Of a stretch of DNA of 64,000 bases, positions 1 to 9,977 are shown one piece after another. The position numbers and the translations under genes were made by a program. Source of the stretch: Paenibacillus sinopodophylli (GTDB lineage Bacteria; Bacillota; Bacilli; Paenibacillales; Paenibacillaceae); the NCBI RefSeq assembly GCF_005930355.1, contig NZ_VDBO01000001.1, forward strand, positions 1,605,403 to 1,669,402, written 5' to 3'. The stretch's first letter is position 1; the number at the start of each line of letters is the position of its first letter. A model generated the notes under the pieces. That model worked only from the letters and a program-made list of their open reading frames with translations, did no database searches and had not been told where the DNA came from.

Positions 1-83
1 TCGGGTTATTTGGCTGCTGTAAGAGCATAGTTGCGCTTTCAGCTAACGTGCGAGCTCTGCATCTCAATTCCCATACAAACAAA

Positions 84-123
84 AGAATGGCTGTACAAGC
101 TCCTAAGCTTGTACAGCCATTCT
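84..123 (-). terminator. Terminator of the beta-galactosidase operon
   Basis: A perfect 18-bp stem (arms 84-101 and 106-123) with loop CCTA lies just past the lacZ stop. Read on the minus strand it is followed by TTTTGTTTG, as expected of an intrinsic terminator. Bases 1-83 show no supportable feature. Confidence 0.85.
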
Positions 124-136
124 CTGTATTTCCAGC

Positions 137-3100
137 CTACAAACGCTGGATATTAAATTCAAAAGCAAGCTCTTGGTTCGCAGGGATCAAATACTCTCCA
201 TGTACTGGAGCTCCCCAGCTGTCATCTCCGCCAACGCCCATCTGTCTGCCTGCTACCGTAACAACGGTATAATGAACATTCGGCAGCTCATAATGATGAT
301 ATGCGCTCTCCAGCTCGAAAGCTGTATATGGCGAAATATTACATTCAACCGGCTGCTTCGCAGGAGCCGTAATGCGAATACCTTGGCCGTAGTCGTTGCT
401 GATGCTTACGCGGCGCACGCCAGTACGGTTGCCCGATTCCTGTGGCACAACGTAGCCTGACACATTGTCAGCAGCATCATTCTGGAACTCGCCCAGTCTA
501 GCACCGAACGCACGGTCAATATAATTCTCCTCAGGGCCCATCGCATACCAATCCAAATGGTTATAATCGGCTGGAACCTTGAACGACAACGCGAATATTG
601 GCAGCTTAGGCAAGCCTTCTGCTCCTTGATAACGCGATTTCACATTCAAGCTGCCATCAGGCAGTACTTTGTAAGCAACAGTTACCAGCACATCTGCGCT
701 GATGCTCAGCTTGTAGCTGAACGTAACAGTCGCGCTCCCTGCTTCCTGAGTAAGCTCTACGCTGATACATTTGCGTGTCAAGCTTGCAGCGAACCAAGCA
801 CCGGAATCAAACCCAAGTGCAAAGCCTTTATCGTTATCTGTCGTCGCTCTCCAGAACAGCGGAGCCGGCGGAATAGCGATCATTTCTTTGCCTGAGTAGT
901 TAACCGAAATGAGTGTACCTGCCTGCTTCGAGAACATGATGCTGAAATCACGTCCATGAACGCCGATATTCACATCGCCTTCAACTACACGAAGTGAACC
1001 TTCTGGCTGTGCTGGAGCACTAGTTGCTTCCGTAACGAACACATATTGACCGAACGATACTTCATGACCAGCATCTGCCCACAGTGTACGCTCCTTCAAG
1101 CGAAGTGCCGCATGCAGCGCGTATTCGCCAGCCTTTTCTGTGCTCGGCAGCTCCAGCTTCACATATGCTTCTGTTTGTGCAGCTACAGCTACATCTTGTG
1201 TGCTGCTGAATACTTCCTTGCCCTCAAGATGCAAGGTAAGAACCAATTCATATGCATCCGTACCCTCGAATAGGTTTTCATTGACGATTTTCACGCCATT
1301 CGAATCTGGGATAAGCTTGATGTTCTGGTAAAGGAACTTCACTTCCTGCATTTTAGGCGATTCCTTGCGATCTGCGAACACAATACCGTTCGTACAGAAG
1401 TTGTAGTCCGTTGCGCGGTCGTCGAAATCACCGCCGAAGGCCAAGAACTCCTTGCCGTAACGATCCTTCTTCACGATAACCTGGTCGATGTAATCCCAAA
1501 TGAAGCCGCCTTGATACATTGGGTATTTCTGCTCAAGCTCTGTATATTTGTGCATGCCGCCAACGGAGTTACCCATCGCATGCATATATTCACAGCTAAT
1601 GTAAGGCTTCTGTGGATCTTCATTCAAATACTGCTCGATATCAGCAGGCTTAGCATACATGCGGCTTTCCATGTCGCTGGTAGCATCGTATGTGCGATTG
1701 TGGAATACACCTTCGTAGTGAACGAGTCTGCTTGGATCTGTCTCACGGAAATAATTAGAAACATTTAGCAGCACTTCACCCGCATACGCTTCATTCCCAA
1801 CCGACCAAATAAGAATGGACGGATGGTTCTTATCTCGCTCGACCATAGAAATCGCACGGTCCATTACGATTGGCTGCCACTCCGGCTTGTTCTCCGGTAC
1901 GTTCCAAGATGGCTCAACTGCGCCCATCTTCTGCCATGAGCCATGTGTTTCGAGGTTCATTTCGTCAATGACATACACGCCATAAATATCACAAAGCTCG
2001 TACCATAGAGATTGGTTCGGATAATGAGAAGTACGAACGGCATTGAGATTGTTACGTTTGAGCGTTTCAATATCCCAAATCATATCTTCCTTCGTAATCG
2101 AGCGACCTCTTCGGCTGTTGAACTCATGACGGTTAACGCCTTTGAATACGATTCGTTTGCCGTTGATATGCATGATCTTGTCAATCATCTCGAAGCTGCG
2201 GAAGCCTGTCTTCTGTGGAATAGCTTCAACAAGCTTACCTTCGGAATCATAGACTGTAATATAAAGAGTGTACAAATAAGGGTTCTCCGCACTCCATGCC
2301 ATTACTTGGCCTGCATCTAGAGTCAACGACGCTTTGCCGTTCTCTACCTGCTCGGAGCTCACAGAAGCGATCGTTTGTCCATTCGCATCCTTTAGCTCCA
2401 ATGCTAATCGTGATGGCTGCGCTCCCGCAAGCTTCAGATCAACACGTACATTCCCGTTCGTGTACGTTGAATCAAGCTCTGCATGCACGAATAGATCACT
2501 AACGTGGATGTTAGGAACTGTATATAAATAGACATCCCGGAAGATACCTGAAAAACGCCAAAAATCTTGATCCTCCAGCCAGCTGCCCGTGCTCCGCTGA
2601 TAGACTTCTACAGCGAGCTTGTTCTCTCCATCTACTAGGAAAGGAGTCAAATCAAATTCGGAAGGTGTGAAGCTATCCTCGCTGTAACCAACAAATTCGC
2701 CATTCAGCCAAAGATAGAAAGCCGATTCCACGCCTTGGAAGGACACATAAACAGGCTTGCCTTGCATTTGAGCCGGCACGGAGAAATATTTCACATAGCT
2801 GCCTACTGGGTTGTGATCTTCTGGAATAGCCGGAGGACGAATGTCGTTGTGGCCATCCCACGGATACATCGTATTCACATACTGAGGTTTGCCGAACCCT
2901 TGCAATTGAATATGGCCAGGCACCTCGATGTTTCTCCAGCCATCGCAGTCATATCCTGCTTGATAGAACGAGTCCGGACGATCCGCCGGCTTAGTGGAAT
3001 AAGCGAATTTCCAGCTGCCGTTCAAGGATTGACGTAATGCCATAGTCGTGTCTGCAGCTGCTTCCTCTATCGACTCGTAATAACGGTGATCGGAATGCGC

Positions 3101-3169
3101 AGGCAATCGGTTCACCGCAAATACGCTTACATCTGTGAGCCAGCTAATACTTGGTTTCGTTGTTGTCAT
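137..3169 (-). CDS. lacZ: Beta-galactosidase, GH2 family
   Basis: A 1010-residue LacZ-type enzyme hydrolysing terminal beta-galactosides to galactose. Length and order fit the family: sugar-binding jelly roll (about 45-220), Ig-like domain, TIM barrel (about 330-620), second Ig-like domain and C-terminal Bgal_small_N domain. The acid/base is Glu460 in SVGNEAY and the nucleophile Glu527 in ISCEYMHAMGNS; MNLETHG is also conserved. There is no signal peptide, so it acts in the cytoplasm on imported oligosaccharide. The ATG follows AAGGGG. It is the last gene of the sensor-transporter cluster, 75 bases behind the MalG-type permease. Family assignment is firm; the natural substrate (lactose, galactan or arabinogalactan fragments) is not known. 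Confidence 0.95.
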   Translation of the reverse strand: MTTTKPSISWLTDVSVFAVNRLPAHSDHRYYESIEEAAADTTMALRQSLNGSWKFAYSTKPADRPDSFYQAGYDCDGWRNIEVPGHIQLQGFGKPQYVNTMYPWDGHNDIRPPAIPEDHNPVGSYVKYFSVPAQMQGKPVYVSFQGVESAFYLWLNGEFVGYSEDSFTPSEFDLTPFLVDGENKLAVEVYQRSTGSWLEDQDFWRFSGIFRDVYLYTVPNIHVSDLFVHAELDSTYTNGNVRVDLKLAGAQPSRLALELKDANGQTIASVSSEQVENGKASLTLDAGQVMAWSAENPYLYTLYITVYDSEGKLVEAIPQKTGFRSFEMIDKIMHINGKRIVFKGVNRHEFNSRRGRSITKEDMIWDIETLKRNNLNAVRTSHYPNQSLWYELCDIYGVYVIDEMNLETHGSWQKMGAVEPSWNVPENKPEWQPIVMDRAISMVERDKNHPSILIWSVGNEAYAGEVLLNVSNYFRETDPSRLVHYEGVFHNRTYDATSDMESRMYAKPADIEQYLNEDPQKPYISCEYMHAMGNSVGGMHKYTELEQKYPMYQGGFIWDYIDQVIVKKDRYGKEFLAFGGDFDDRATDYNFCTNGIVFADRKESPKMQEVKFLYQNIKLIPDSNGVKIVNENLFEGTDAYELVLTLHLEGKEVFSSTQDVAVAAQTEAYVKLELPSTEKAGEYALHAALRLKERTLWADAGHEVSFGQYVFVTEATSAPAQPEGSLRVVEGDVNIGVHGRDFSIMFSKQAGTLISVNYSGKEMIAIPPAPLFWRATTDNDKGFALGFDSGAWFAASLTRKCISVELTQEAGSATVTFSYKLSISADVLVTVAYKVLPDGSLNVKSRYQGAEGLPKLPIFALSFKVPADYNHLDWYAMGPEENYIDRAFGARLGEFQNDAADNVSGYVVPQESGNRTGVRRVSISNDYGQGIRITAPAKQPVECNISPYTAFELESAYHHYELPNVHYTVVTVAGRQMGVGGDDSWGAPVHGEYLIPANQELAFEFNIQRL

Positions 3170-3244
3170 TGCGATTTCCCCTTAAAGTCATGTAAAAGCC
3201 AGGAGACGCGTACCTCGTACGCTGCCACCTGACTTTTCGTTTAC

Positions 3245-4069
3245 CTATTTCACTGAACCGGTCATTCCCGCTACGAAGTGCTTCTGCATCAAGAAGAATA
3301 CCAGTGCTGTCGGAATGGTCGAGATCACGATGGCTGTCATTATAATACCATAATCAGGAGTGTAGCTGGACCCTAGATTTGAAATTAACATAGGAACCGT
3401 TCTTTTCTCCGGTGACTGCAAGACGATAAGCGGCCAAAGGTAGTTATTCCAGCTAGACATAAATGTAATAATACCTGCTGCAGCATATGTTGTTTTCATC
3501 GTAGGCACGAAGATTCGGAAGAACAAGCTGATCTCGTTCAGTCCGTCAATTCGGCCTGCTTCAAGCAGTTCCCGCGGGAACATCTTCGTATTCTGCCGGA
3601 AGAAGAAAATCAAGAATGCCGTCGTAAATGTTGGCAAGACAACACCCGACAACGTATCCAAACCGATAAACGGAACGGTCTGTGAAATTTTTCCGAACAT
3701 TTGGAACAAAGGCACCATGATCGCCGCGAACGGAATCATCATAGAAAGCAATAGAATCGTGAACACGACATCTTTCGCTTTGCTGCGGTAAATTTCAAAG
3801 CCATAACCAGCCAATGAAGCAATGAGCATCGAAAGGATGGTCGTCGAAATTGAAATTTTCGCAGAATTCAATAGAGCGGGTACGATATCTACCGTGTTAA
3901 ACAGCATCTTCACATTCTCGATAAGCTGACCGCCGGGAAGCAATCTTCCTTGCGTTACGTCTGCTGATTTGTTCGTAGCACTGATAATCATCCAAAGAAA
4001 CGGGAAGATCGAAACGAATGCAAGCACGCTTAGAAACACATATATTAATACACGCTTAAGCTTATCCAT
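3245..4069 (-). CDS. Sugar ABC transporter permease, MalG/LacG type
   Basis: Inner subunit of a carbohydrate uptake (CUT1) ABC importer, 274 residues from the ATG at 4069, which has AGGTG six bases upstream; a GTG nine bases earlier lies inside that ribosome site and is less likely. About six membrane segments are visible. The cytoplasmic EAA loop reads EAGRIDGLNEISLFFR, the contact site for the ATPase. It overlaps the stop of the MalF-type permease by eight bases, implying translational coupling. No ATPase gene lies in the cluster, so a shared MsmX-type ATPase is inferred. Confidence 0.93.
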   Translation of the reverse strand: MDKLKRVLIYVFLSVLAFVSIFPFLWMIISATNKSADVTQGRLLPGGQLIENVKMLFNTVDIVPALLNSAKISISTTILSMLIASLAGYGFEIYRSKAKDVVFTILLLSMMIPFAAIMVPLFQMFGKISQTVPFIGLDTLSGVVLPTFTTAFLIFFFRQNTKMFPRELLEAGRIDGLNEISLFFRIFVPTMKTTYAAAGIITFMSSWNNYLWPLIVLQSPEKRTVPMLISNLGSSYTPDYGIIMTAIVISTIPTALVFFLMQKHFVAGMTGSVK

Positions 4070-4958
4070 TTTTATCACCTGCCGCTTTGAACTGAATGAA
4101 TGCCAAGATAATGATCATAATTACGATCGAATAGGAAACAGTTGCCGCATAACCGAAATCAGCTGAGTATTTGAACGAAAGGTTATAAATATATTGCGAG
4201 ATGGACATGGATGCATTACCCGGTCCGCCCTTCGTAATATTAACAACCTCATCGAACAATTGCAGCGTTCCGATTGTTGACGTAATAGATGTAAACAATA
4301 TGATTGGCTTGAGCAATGGAACGGTGATACCAAAAAACTGTCTCGTAGACGATGCACCGTCAATTTTTGCAGCCTCATAGATGGAATGATCAATATTTTG
4401 AAGCGCGGACAAGTAGAATATCATGTTATAGCCAGTCCAGCGCCATGTGATTGCGATAATAACGGTCACTTTCGCCCAGAAAGGATCGGTAATCCACTGA
4501 ATCGGCGCAGCGATCAAATGAAGATTGGTCAACATCTTGTTAACTAAGCCTTCCGTTGCAAACAAATATTTGAAGATAACGGAATAGGCAACAAGCGATG
4601 TAACGGCCGGCAAGAAGATTGCCGTACGGAAAAACCCTTTAAACTTCAGCTTACTGTCATTAAGCAATACGGATATAAACATAGCTAGTACAATCATGAC
4701 TGGAACTTGAATGATCAGATAAATAAATGTATTCTTTACTGCTGCAATAAACGTTTTATCGCTGAATAGTCGTACATAGTTGTCAATTCCGACGAAATGG
4801 AGATTCATCCCTTTGCCCGATTTGAATGATAGGAGCAACGCTTGAATCATTGGATAGAAATAGAACGCCGCAATCATAATGACCGCCAGAATGATGAACA
4901 TCCATCCGGTCAAATTAGCTCTAGTGCGAATTTTCACGCCAGGCTGCGCTGCTTTCAC
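4062..4958 (-). CDS. Sugar ABC transporter permease, MalF/LacF type
   Basis: Partner permease of the same CUT1 importer, 298 residues, starting at GTG (4958) behind AAAGGGG. It shows six membrane segments, the first near residues 18-42, and the EAA loop EAAKIDGASSTRQFFGITVP. Together with the downstream MalG-type permease it forms the heterodimeric channel that receives sugar from the lipoprotein encoded upstream. A large stem-loop separates it from that lipoprotein gene. Confidence 0.93.
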   Translation of the reverse strand: MKAAQPGVKIRTRANLTGWMFIILAVIMIAAFYFYPMIQALLLSFKSGKGMNLHFVGIDNYVRLFSDKTFIAAVKNTFIYLIIQVPVMIVLAMFISVLLNDSKLKFKGFFRTAIFLPAVTSLVAYSVIFKYLFATEGLVNKMLTNLHLIAAPIQWITDPFWAKVTVIIAITWRWTGYNMIFYLSALQNIDHSIYEAAKIDGASSTRQFFGITVPLLKPIILFTSITSTIGTLQLFDEVVNITKGGPGNASMSISQYIYNLSFKYSADFGYAATVSYSIVIMIIILAFIQFKAAGDKNG

Positions 4959-4984
4959 GTTAGCCTAACCCCTTTCTTGACGGT

Positions 4985-5067
4985 AATAAAACCACAGAAA
5001 CTTCTCCTGCCTCATAGCCTGATCAATTGCTTGCCTAGCAGGAGAAGGAGAAGTTTCAGGTTTTATT
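4985..5067 (-). terminator. Stem-loop between binding protein and permease genes
   Basis: GAAACTTCTCCTGC (4997-5010) pairs with GCAGGAGAA and GAGAAGTTTC on the right (5038-5057), and AAAACC pairs with GGTTTT outside. A six-base GGAGAA duplication in the right arm allows two pairings. It lies inside the operon, so a leaky terminator or 3' RNA stabiliser that raises binding protein over permease is inferred. Confidence 0.6.
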
Positions 5068-5087
5068 TCTTAGCCGTATGTTCTCGT

Positions 5088-6395
5088 TTATTTTACTTGT
5101 GTTTCGGCTTGAGCTTGTGCATCTTTCAGCACGTCGTCGATTGCCTTGCCGCTAAGATAGTTTTGCATTTCCACGACTAGAATATCTTCTATCGCATACG
5201 TATGCATACCATAGTTAACGTTAGGAATTTGTTCTGTCCATTTCGCGAAATCTTCAACGATTTTTTGGCCGCCGAAGAATTCATCTGCTTGTTGGTATGC
5301 TTCGCCAGCTGCTGCTGCTTTAAGCGTACCGATTGCACCGATTTCAGTAACTAGCTTCTGGTAAAGATCAACGTCAGAACCAAAAGTTTGTTTCAGGAAT
5401 TCAGCTGCTGCTTCTTTTCCATCAACGTTCATAACATACCATGAGCTGCCACCAAGGTTGGAAGCATTCACAGCGCCTGCTGTAGTCGACAATTTAGGGA
5501 ACGGAACAACTGCCCATTTGCCTGATTGTGAAGCTTCAGCTTTAACGGATGCCGTAATCCAGTTACCTGTAGGAATAGATGCTACATCACCGCTATTGAA
5601 TCCGCCGACGAATTGACTCCAATCGGAGTTAGCTTTAACAATGTCAGCTTCCATAAGCTCTTTATACGTTTCTGCTGCTTCTTTAAGTGCTGCGTTACCT
5701 GCAAGGTTAGGAGTAGTTCCATCTTCTTTCAGATACCAAGAGCCTGCAGATTGAACCATCATGCGGATAAGACCAAGATCATTCGGATCTTGTGTAAGCA
5801 TTGCTTTACCTGTTTTCTCTTTTACAGCTTTACCAATTTCGATAAATTTCTTCCAATCGATATTTTGCAAGTCAGCTACTTTGTAGCCTGCAGTTTCCAA
5901 GTAGTCCGTTCTTACATACAAACCTGCTACGCCGGAATCGAATGGTACGCCGTATTGTTTGCCATCGAAGCTAGTCGGCCCGATTTTGTAATCAGCGAAA
6001 TCACCTGGTGTGATGAAATCAGTTAGATCGAAGAAAGCATCTGGATAAGCTTGCAAGAAGCTTTGTGCACGGTAATCTTCAATCAAAACGATTGTCGGCA
6101 AGCTTTTTGTTGTACCTGCATTCAAGCCTGCATTCAATTTCTGAATGATGTCAGCTTGTGCGTTTTCCACAATGTTCACTTTAAGCTCAGAATCAGGATT
6201 CTTAGCTTTGTAAGCTTCACTTGCACGTTCCATAGCGCCGATGTTGAACGCTTTGTCCCATGCCCATACCGTAACCTCTTTGGTTCCTTCAGCAGCAGCG
6301 CCGCCGTTGTCAGGAACATTGTTTTCTTTGGTTGAGCATGCTGTCAGCAATACGAAGCTGGCAAGTGCAACCGCGAGTAGTTTTTTCAATTCCAT
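5088..6395 (-). CDS. Sugar-binding lipoprotein of ABC importer
   Basis: Extracellular solute-binding protein (family 1), 435 residues. The N-terminus MKKLL-like signal ends in lipobox LLTAC, so Cys20 is lipidated and the protein tethered outside the membrane. The rest is a MalE-type two-lobe binding fold rich in aromatic residues. It precedes the two permeases and lacZ, and follows the sensor kinase, so its ligand is probably a galactose-containing oligosaccharide (inference). The ATG follows AAGGGG. The upstream region has a good -10 but a poor -35, suggesting activator control by the neighbouring AraC-type response regulator. Confidence 0.92.
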   Translation of the reverse strand: MELKKLLAVALASFVLLTACSTKENNVPDNGGAAAEGTKEVTVWAWDKAFNIGAMERASEAYKAKNPDSELKVNIVENAQADIIQKLNAGLNAGTTKSLPTIVLIEDYRAQSFLQAYPDAFFDLTDFITPGDFADYKIGPTSFDGKQYGVPFDSGVAGLYVRTDYLETAGYKVADLQNIDWKKFIEIGKAVKEKTGKAMLTQDPNDLGLIRMMVQSAGSWYLKEDGTTPNLAGNAALKEAAETYKELMEADIVKANSDWSQFVGGFNSGDVASIPTGNWITASVKAEASQSGKWAVVPFPKLSTTAGAVNASNLGGSSWYVMNVDGKEAAAEFLKQTFGSDVDLYQKLVTEIGAIGTLKAAAAGEAYQQADEFFGGQKIVEDFAKWTEQIPNVNYGMHTYAIEDILVVEMQNYLSGKAIDDVLKDAQAQAETQVK

Positions 6396-6433
6396 ACAAC
6401 CCCTTTTAGTAAACTTTTCTAAAACTTTTACCG

Positions 6434-6478
6434 GCTAACGAATATCAGTATAACAACTCATTAAAATGACTCGTTAGC
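6434..6478 (-). promoter_or_regulatory. Promoter and dyad upstream of sugar-binding protein
   Basis: A -10 TATACT (6447-6452, minus strand) has no good -35 at the right distance. Over it lies a dyad, TAACAACTCATT-AA-AATGACTCGTTA (arms 6451-6462 and 6465-6476, 10 of 12 matching). An outer pair GCTAACGA (from 6434) and TCGTTAGC (6471-6478) encloses it. The site could bind the YesN-type regulator encoded next door. Confidence 0.5.
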
Positions 6479-6566
6479 AAAATATTTGTGTGGATTTGTC
6501 ATTCTATTGTTACCTTTCTGCTCGTTATTATGTAATTGAAAAATAATTTGTATTTTGGTACTTTCT

Positions 6567-8342
6567 TTAGGTCTTTTGGAGTGGGATTCTAATTTTCACC
6601 CGGGTACCCTCTCCTATGTGGCTAACAATCTCGACTCCATAATCCTCACCATAAAGCAGATTGATTCTGTCATGCACGTTCCGAATGCCTATTCCAGAGA
6701 AAAAGTGACTTGTACCAATTGAAGTATGCGCGGGGTTATTATGATCATATCCCTCCATACCGATGCCATTGTCTACTACTTCACATACGAGTGTCTGTTC
6801 TTCTCGCGAAATCAATACATAAATATGTCCGTCTTTACGCTCTTGAAAAGCATGGAAAAATGCGTTTTCGATAAACGGCTGAATAATGAGTTTAGGTACA
6901 TGGTATCCATAGCAATCATCTGCTATGAAATAATTAACCGCGATCTGATCGCCGTATCGCACATGGTTTATAAAAACGTAGTTTTTCAAATTAACAAGCT
7001 CTTGAGCGACCGTAATCGTCTCACTAATATTACTCACTGTATTTTGCAGGAGCGAAATTAAGGAGTTTATCGTAGATGCTGCTTTTTCTTTATTGCCTTG
7101 CTGTACTAATATTTTGACCGATGCCAGTGTGTTATATAGAAAATGTGGGTTTATCTGCATTTGCAAAGCCGAAAGTTCTGCGTTGCGTTGATCCTTCTGT
7201 GTCTGAATAAGCTTCTTAATATAATCATTCAGCTCATCCAGCATATAATTGTAGGCTTTGCCCAATTCCTTGATCTCATAGCTTCCCGTTACCGTAATGT
7301 AATTATCAAAGTTATTTTCCGCAATTGTTGGCAGTTGTCTTGCGAGAAGCGTCAGCGATTTCGTTAACCGCCGTGAAATGAGAAAGACAATAATAAGTGC
7401 AACAAGCACAATGCCAACGCAAATAAGCGCGACAGTCTTGAAATCGACCATCTCGCTGAGTACCTCTTTTTTATCGATCATATTAACTAAATAAAAGTCA
7501 TAGACGGGTAAATATTCGGACAGCACTAAGCTGCTTTTCCCGAGCACATTTACGTCCATATATTTCAAATCTTGTTGTTCCATTTCTTGCGCATAACGAA
7601 GCAAATCATGATTTTCTTGGCCAATAAGCTCTTGGCGATTACTTGAAACGACTGTGCCTGAACGATCTAGAATGGCTACATCGTTACCCCCGCTCGTAAA
7701 GCTTGCATAAAAACGCTTAAAATCACTTTCCCTTATCGCAAAATAAAGAATGCCGTATTGATTGCCGCTAATTCTCTCCATTAGTGCTCTCGATGCAACG
7801 ATTACAGGATCTACATCGAATGAACCGCTTATATTTTCTATGTCGAGTTGATAGAGCAAACGCTTTGGATAAACGAGTGTATTCATCGTCAACTCGCTGT
7901 TCTGAAGTTTATACAGCGAGTTCGGCCAATAAGAGCTATCCGTGGAATAACTCTTGTTATTAATACCGGTAATGGTCATTGTGACAGGGTAGGCTGCTAC
8001 GTTGGATTGAATTCGCTCCATCTGTTGATTCGCCTGATAGTAGCTTTTCAGTGATCCGATTGTATTCATTTCAGGACTCGTAAGAAAACCTTTGATGACA
8101 CCGTTCTGCAGCACATTGTTCGTGGCAGTGACGACCGAATAGTTGAAAGATTCGAAATTCGCTTTGATTTGACTAATTATTTTTGAATTCGTAATACTGA
8201 ACGTATTCATAAATAGCCTCTCCGACATTTGAATCGTAACGAGCGAGGTTAACAGCGCAACGGAAACGATGCTGACTAGCGTTACCATAAACATTTTGAT
8301 AAACAATCCGTGATACTTGAACTTGCTCAGAAATCCTTTCAT
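6567..8342 (-). CDS. Sensor histidine kinase, YesM type
   Basis: Membrane sensor of a two-component pair, 591 residues. Segments: membrane helix about 15-37, extracellular Cache-like sensor domain about 40-300, second membrane helix about 303-323, HAMP linker, His_kinase domain with phosphoacceptor His400 in QINPHFLYNTL, and an HATPase domain with DNGIGM. The QxNPHFLYN signature is that of YesM/LytS-type kinases. Its ATG lies four bases past the response-regulator stop, behind AGAGGG. Gene order suggests that it senses a sugar or the loaded binding protein and drives the transporter and lacZ. Confidence 0.93.
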   Translation of the reverse strand: MKGFLSKFKYHGLFIKMFMVTLVSIVSVALLTSLVTIQMSERLFMNTFSITNSKIISQIKANFESFNYSVVTATNNVLQNGVIKGFLTSPEMNTIGSLKSYYQANQQMERIQSNVAAYPVTMTITGINNKSYSTDSSYWPNSLYKLQNSELTMNTLVYPKRLLYQLDIENISGSFDVDPVIVASRALMERISGNQYGILYFAIRESDFKRFYASFTSGGNDVAILDRSGTVVSSNRQELIGQENHDLLRYAQEMEQQDLKYMDVNVLGKSSLVLSEYLPVYDFYLVNMIDKKEVLSEMVDFKTVALICVGIVLVALIIVFLISRRLTKSLTLLARQLPTIAENNFDNYITVTGSYEIKELGKAYNYMLDELNDYIKKLIQTQKDQRNAELSALQMQINPHFLYNTLASVKILVQQGNKEKAASTINSLISLLQNTVSNISETITVAQELVNLKNYVFINHVRYGDQIAVNYFIADDCYGYHVPKLIIQPFIENAFFHAFQERKDGHIYVLISREEQTLVCEVVDNGIGMEGYDHNNPAHTSIGTSHFFSGIGIRNVHDRINLLYGEDYGVEIVSHIGEGTRVKIRIPLQKT

Positions 8343-8345
8343 CGC

Positions 8346-9926
8346 CTAATCCCTCTTCTTAGTTGTATATTGTTTTCTATAATGGCTCGGTGACAGGCCT
8401 GTCAGCTTCTTGAATACTTTAGTGAAATAGCTGTGATCGGAATACCCGACCATGCTGCTAATTTCGGATATGGATACCGCAGAGTCACGCAGCAGATCTG
8501 CTGCTTTCTCCACTCTAATCTTGTTCAAATATTCGCTAAACCCTTCCTTGTTATGCGCAGTGAAGTAACTCGACAGGTAGGAAGGATTAAAGTGAAAATG
8601 CTTAGCCAGCTCCGTAAGGCTTAGTGATTCCGCATAATTCTCTCTAATAAACAAAAGAAGCTGCGTCATGTTTGAGTTGCTGCCTGCAGCAGACCTCTTC
8701 TCAATAACGTCATTTGCCTCTGATAGGAAAGCATGCAGCAGACTTATAGCCTCATTCGCGTGGTTGGCTTCGCCGATCTGTTTGAAATAGGTATATTTGG
8801 CTTCTTCCAGCTTCTTCATATCTGAATCTAAGCGACTAAGCAATATCGTTATATTAAAAATAACGTTGCCAACAAACGATTTGAATTCAAATACATCCGT
8901 TTTATAATGGGCTGCCAAACTGTTCACATGCTCTATAAGCGCTTCAAACGCTTCATCGAATTGTCTACGGCTCATCAGCTCAGAGAAATGATTCATATTG
9001 AAGCTCTCTACTTCACCATCATTAGGCGGAAGTTCATTATAGACAATTAAATGCTGGGATATTGGCAGGAAAAAACGATAGCTGCTCAGCGTAAGATATT
9101 GCTCCTTAAAGCTCGCGCTAAGCTCTTCCAGACGAGTGAATGGTTCTCCAATCGTCCAGATCGGTGCTGCGTGCTGCACTTCTGAGTTTACAGCCAATCT
9201 CCTACCTAGTCTGATTATTTTGTCCTTATCCGCTTTATTCAAGTTAACAAGCATGACGATATTATTCGAGTCAGTAGGCAGCTTCGTGTAGACTGCCCCG
9301 TGCAGCTCCTGTTCAAGCTCTGCTCCCAATCGATCAAGCCAATGCTGCTCCTCATGCCACTCGTTTCCTTTTCCCTGCGCTTGCATTAGATCAGCGCCAA
9401 TCAGTTGAAAGCTGTCATGCGGGAAAGCTTGCGCAACCACGTGTTCATCCAGATCGAACTCGTAGCCGGAGAGGAGTTTATCGAGCATCCAAGGAATGGT
9501 TTGACCGCTGTCAGCCTCCCCTTCCTCTTCAAGTTTGAGAGACGGAATCTTCCTTGCTGTTCGCTTCACGATATCTAAAAGCTGGAACGCTTCTAGCTTG
9601 GGTTTCAGTATATAATCGGCAACACCGCTTTGAAAGGTCGATCTGACATAATCGAATTCGCCGAAACTGCTCAATATGATTACTTCTATTTGCGGATATC
9701 TTGACTTGATTGCCCGGGTCAACTCTTCACCGCCCATAACAGGCATGACGATATCCGTAATGACAATATGCGGCTCTTCACGTTCAATAAGCTCAAGCGC
9801 TTCTTTACCATTAGATGCTTCACCAATAATTTGGAAGCCTTCATGCTCCCAATTCAACAGATGCTTAATCCCCTGTCTGACTAGTAATTCGTCATCTACT
9901 ATTAATACGCGACATGCGATTGCCAT
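8346..9926 (-). CDS. Response regulator, YesN type with AraC output domain
   Basis: A 526-residue regulator from the ATG at 9926, chosen because GGAGGT precedes it; an in-frame start 16 codons earlier has no ribosome site. The receiver domain (1-125) has Asp11-Asp12 and phospho-acceptor Asp58 in VITDIVMP. A long middle region of unknown fold follows, then a C-terminal AraC/XylS double helix-turn-helix (about 425-522) ending in the SPSHYRKQY signature. It is the first gene of the cluster and probably activates the transport operon downstream of its kinase. Confidence 0.93.
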   Translation of the reverse strand: MAIACRVLIVDDELLVRQGIKHLLNWEHEGFQIIGEASNGKEALELIEREEPHIVITDIVMPVMGGEELTRAIKSRYPQIEVIILSSFGEFDYVRSTFQSGVADYILKPKLEAFQLLDIVKRTARKIPSLKLEEEGEADSGQTIPWMLDKLLSGYEFDLDEHVVAQAFPHDSFQLIGADLMQAQGKGNEWHEEQHWLDRLGAELEQELHGAVYTKLPTDSNNIVMLVNLNKADKDKIIRLGRRLAVNSEVQHAAPIWTIGEPFTRLEELSASFKEQYLTLSSYRFFLPISQHLIVYNELPPNDGEVESFNMNHFSELMSRRQFDEAFEALIEHVNSLAAHYKTDVFEFKSFVGNVIFNITILLSRLDSDMKKLEEAKYTYFKQIGEANHANEAISLLHAFLSEANDVIEKRSAAGSNSNMTQLLLFIRENYAESLSLTELAKHFHFNPSYLSSYFTAHNKEGFSEYLNKIRVEKAADLLRDSAVSISEISSMVGYSDHSYFTKVFKKLTGLSPSHYRKQYTTKKRD

Positions 9927-9977
9927 GCTTTTACCTCCGCTAGTTATCCGTTTATGAACAGGCTTTTGTTTCACTAT

